NCBI GenBank assembly: GCA_913054205.1
Contig: CAJXJM010000085.1
Span: 1-8,568 of the forward strand
Length of the DNA: 8,568 bases
Reading direction: 5' to 3'
Origin: an uncultured Rhodospirillaceae bacterium
GTDB lineage: Bacteria > Pseudomonadota > Alphaproteobacteria > Rhodospirillales > UBA2165
Shown: piece by piece, positions 7,423 through 8,568 of the stretch
Position numbering within the stretch: position 1 is the stretch's first letter
How the letters are laid out: each line of letters opens with the position of its first letter
Notes under the pieces: model-generated
What the model was told of the DNA's origin: nothing
What the model saw: only the letters and a program-made list of their open reading frames with translations
Database searches by the model: none
Position numbers and translations under genes: made by a program

Positions 7423-8349
7423 TTAAGCACCGCCCGCAACTGCAGCGACTTCCGCAGCAAAGTCTTCTTCTTCCTTTTCAACGCCTTCACCGAGCGCGAA
7501 TCGAACAAAACCTTTAATCGCAACCGGCGCACCGATCTCTTTGGCAGCTTCTTCAACGGCCTTACCAACGCTATTGTCAGGATCAATAACGTAGCTTTGC
7601 TCCAACAAGCAAATTTCCTCGTAATATTTACGAAGACGCCCTTCGACCATTTTTTCAATGATCTCTTCCGGCTTACCAGAATCTCGAGCCTGCTCCATGA
7701 GAATATTTTTCTCACGTTCCAGATCATTTGCATCGACATCATCCCGCGCCAAAGCAAGTGGGTTGGTCGCTGCAACATGCATTGCTACTTGTTTGCCCAA
7801 GGCATCCACCGCAGCTGCATCACCAGTTGATTCCAAAGCAACCAACACACCAATTTTGCCAAGCCCTGGCTTCATCGCATTGTGCATATAGCTGGAAACA
7901 ACGCCGTTTTCGACCTCGAGGACAGCAGAGCGACGGAGGTCCATGTTCTCGCCGATGGTTGAGATTAGCTGTGTAATCTGTTCCTGGACTGTATCACCAT
8001 TCGGATGCGCGGCGGATTTTAACGCCTCAATGCTACCATCGCCATCAATCGCAATTTTTGTAAGTGATTCGGCAAAATCTTGGAAGGTTTCATTGCGTGC
8101 AACAAAATCTGTTTCAGCATTCAATTCGACAACCGCACCTTTATTGCCAGAAGTCAAAACGCCGACCAGGCCTTCAGAGGCAGCGCGTCCAGCTTTTTTA
8201 ACCGCTGCAGCAAGGCCTTGCGAGCGCAGCCAATCGACCGATACTTCAATATCACCATCATTTTCGCTCAGCGCTTTTTTGCAATCCATCATGCCGGCGC
8301 CAGTTTTATCTCTCAGCTCTTTGACGAGAGCAGCAGTAATCTCTGCCAT
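7423..8349 (-). CDS. tsf: Translation elongation factor Ts
   Basis: Guanine nucleotide exchange factor that releases GDP from EF-Tu during elongation. The N-terminal UBA-like domain (about 1-55) holds the family motif [13 protein letters not shown] (15-27). The core follows with [13 protein letters not shown] (77-89), whose Asp81-Phe82 pair corresponds to the residues that wedge into EF-Tu. [11 protein letters not shown] is at 187-197, and the C-terminal module ends in the typical [16 protein letters not shown] (282-297). Length 308 is normal for Proteobacteria (E. coli 283). The ATG has AGAGGA 5 bases upstream (8355-8360). It follows the S2 gene by 48 bases, the near-universal rpsB-tsf pairing, and is followed by a candidate terminator. 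Confidence 0.98.
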   Translation of the reverse strand: MAEITAALVKELRDKTGAGMMDCKKALSENDGDIEVSVDWLRSQGLAAAVKKAGRAASEGLVGVLTSGNKGAVVELNAETDFVARNETFQDFAESLTKIAIDGDGSIEALKSAAHPNGDTVQEQITQLISTIGENMDLRRSAVLEVENGVVSSYMHNAMKPGLGKIGVLVALESTGDAAAVDALGKQVAMHVAATNPLALARDDVDANDLEREKNILMEQARDSGKPEEIIEKMVEGRLRKYYEEICLLEQSYVIDPDNSVGKAVEEAAKEIGAPVAIKGFVRFALGEGVEKEEEDFAAEVAAVAGGA

Positions 8350-8397
8350 ATCAATCCTCTATCTTTAAAATCGTGTCTAATGGAAAGTCTGCAGCAG

Positions 8398-8568
8398 TTA
8401 GGACGCTGCAGGTTGTTCCGTTTTTTCAGCTTTGGCTTCTTCTGCCAGAGATTCCGGTACCGCTTCTTCAGCTTTGGCTTCTTCAGCAGGAGATTGTGGT
8501 GCCGCTTCTTCAGCTTTGGCTTCCTCGGTCGCAGCTTCTGGTGCCGCTTCTTCAGCTTTGGCTTCCTC
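8398..8568 (-). CDS. rpsB: Ribosomal protein S2, C-terminal tail only (5' part outside window)
   Basis: Only the last 56 codons and the TAA stop (8400-8398) are visible, and they contain no S2 core. Identity rests on position: it is immediately upstream of tsf on the same strand, where rpsB lies in nearly all bacteria, and alphaproteobacterial S2 proteins often carry Ala/Glu-rich C-terminal extensions. The visible tail consists of four consecutive 14-residue units beginning EEAKAEEAAP or close variants, ending EQPAAS. It is low-complexity, strongly acidic and probably disordered or a charged helix. S2 itself sits on the small subunit near the mRNA exit and is needed with S1 for initiation. 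The reading frame reaches the window edge exactly at a codon boundary. If not S2, it would be another Ala/Glu/Lys-rich protein, which this position makes unlikely. Confidence 0.82.
   Translation of the reverse strand, partial: EEAKAEEAAPEAATEEAKAEEAAPQSPAEEAKAEEAVPESLAEEAKAEKTEQPAAS
8401..8568 (-). repeat. Four tandem 42-bp units in the rpsB tail
   Basis: The units are 8568-8527, 8526-8485, 8484-8443 and 8442-8401, each 14 codons, directly adjoining the stop codon. The first 30 bases of the first two units are identical. The third differs from them at one base in its first 24, and the last unit diverges after six codons. The array probably continues beyond the window. DNA-level identity suggests recent in-frame duplication by slippage or unequal recombination. 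Confidence 0.9.

Noticed and set aside
7416..7778. Minus-strand open frame of 120 codons within tsf in another frame
   Set aside because: The overlapping EF-Ts frame is conserved throughout. The alternative is a Lys/Arg/Leu-rich frame without family features.
7943..8368. Plus-strand open frame of 141 codons opposite tsf
   Set aside because: It lies entirely antisense to EF-Ts, whose family match is unmistakable. The frame has a Ser/Ala/Pro-rich composition typical of a codon shadow and no domain I recognise.
8401..8568. CRISPR array or mobile-element repeat at the right edge
   Set aside because: The repeats are contiguous without spacers, are multiples of three in length and are in frame with the stop, so they are coding repeats.
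1..8568. Accessory or undescribed system hidden in the window
   Set aside because: Every gene belongs to a well-known core family in conserved order, all spacers are 181 bases or less, and no composition break or mobile-element trace was seen.

Overview
The window holds nine protein genes, all on the minus strand. It is the translation and envelope gene cluster conserved in Proteobacteria. Read in the direction of transcription (from high to low coordinates) the order is rpsB (3' end only), tsf, pyrH, frr, uppS, cdsA, dxr, rseP and bamA (5' 658 codons). I found no RNA gene, insertion sequence, phage gene, CRISPR array or plus-strand gene, and no gene-free stretch longer than about 180 bases.

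The likely host is an alphaproteobacterium. The order uppS-cdsA-dxr-rseP-bamA is the arrangement I know from that class; E. coli has dxr before uppS. The 395-residue RseP has only one clearly visible PDZ domain, which also fits, as does an S2 protein with an Ala/Glu/Lys-rich C-terminal tail. Base composition looks moderately A+T-leaning by eye, so it is not one of the very GC-rich members. I cannot name a genus.

Layout: 8398-8568 is the end of rpsB, made of four in-frame 14-codon repeats and cut by the window edge. tsf (7423-8349) follows after 48 bases. A 181-base gap (7242-7422) separates tsf from pyrH; it carries a candidate terminator and two inverted repeats, and is the most likely break in the transcription unit. 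From pyrH (6513-7241) on, the genes are packed: pyrH and frr abut with no spacer, frr to uppS is 17 bases, uppS to cdsA is 28 bases, cdsA and dxr overlap by 10 bases, dxr to rseP is 70 bases and rseP to bamA is 83 bases. bamA has no ATG in its N-terminal region and most probably starts at a TTG.

The genes link protein synthesis to envelope building. S2, EF-Ts and RRF act in initiation, elongation and ribosome recycling. PyrH makes UDP for pyrimidine nucleotides. Dxr makes the isoprenoid precursor MEP, and UppS turns isoprenoid units into the undecaprenyl carrier lipid. CdsA makes CDP-diacylglycerol for phospholipids. RseP is an inner-membrane intramembrane protease. BamA is the outer-membrane insertase. 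This is ordinary core genome. I found no undescribed system here; the findings are local oddities: the tail repeat, the TTG start, the tsf-pyrH spacer, the overlapping junctions and the short CdsA.
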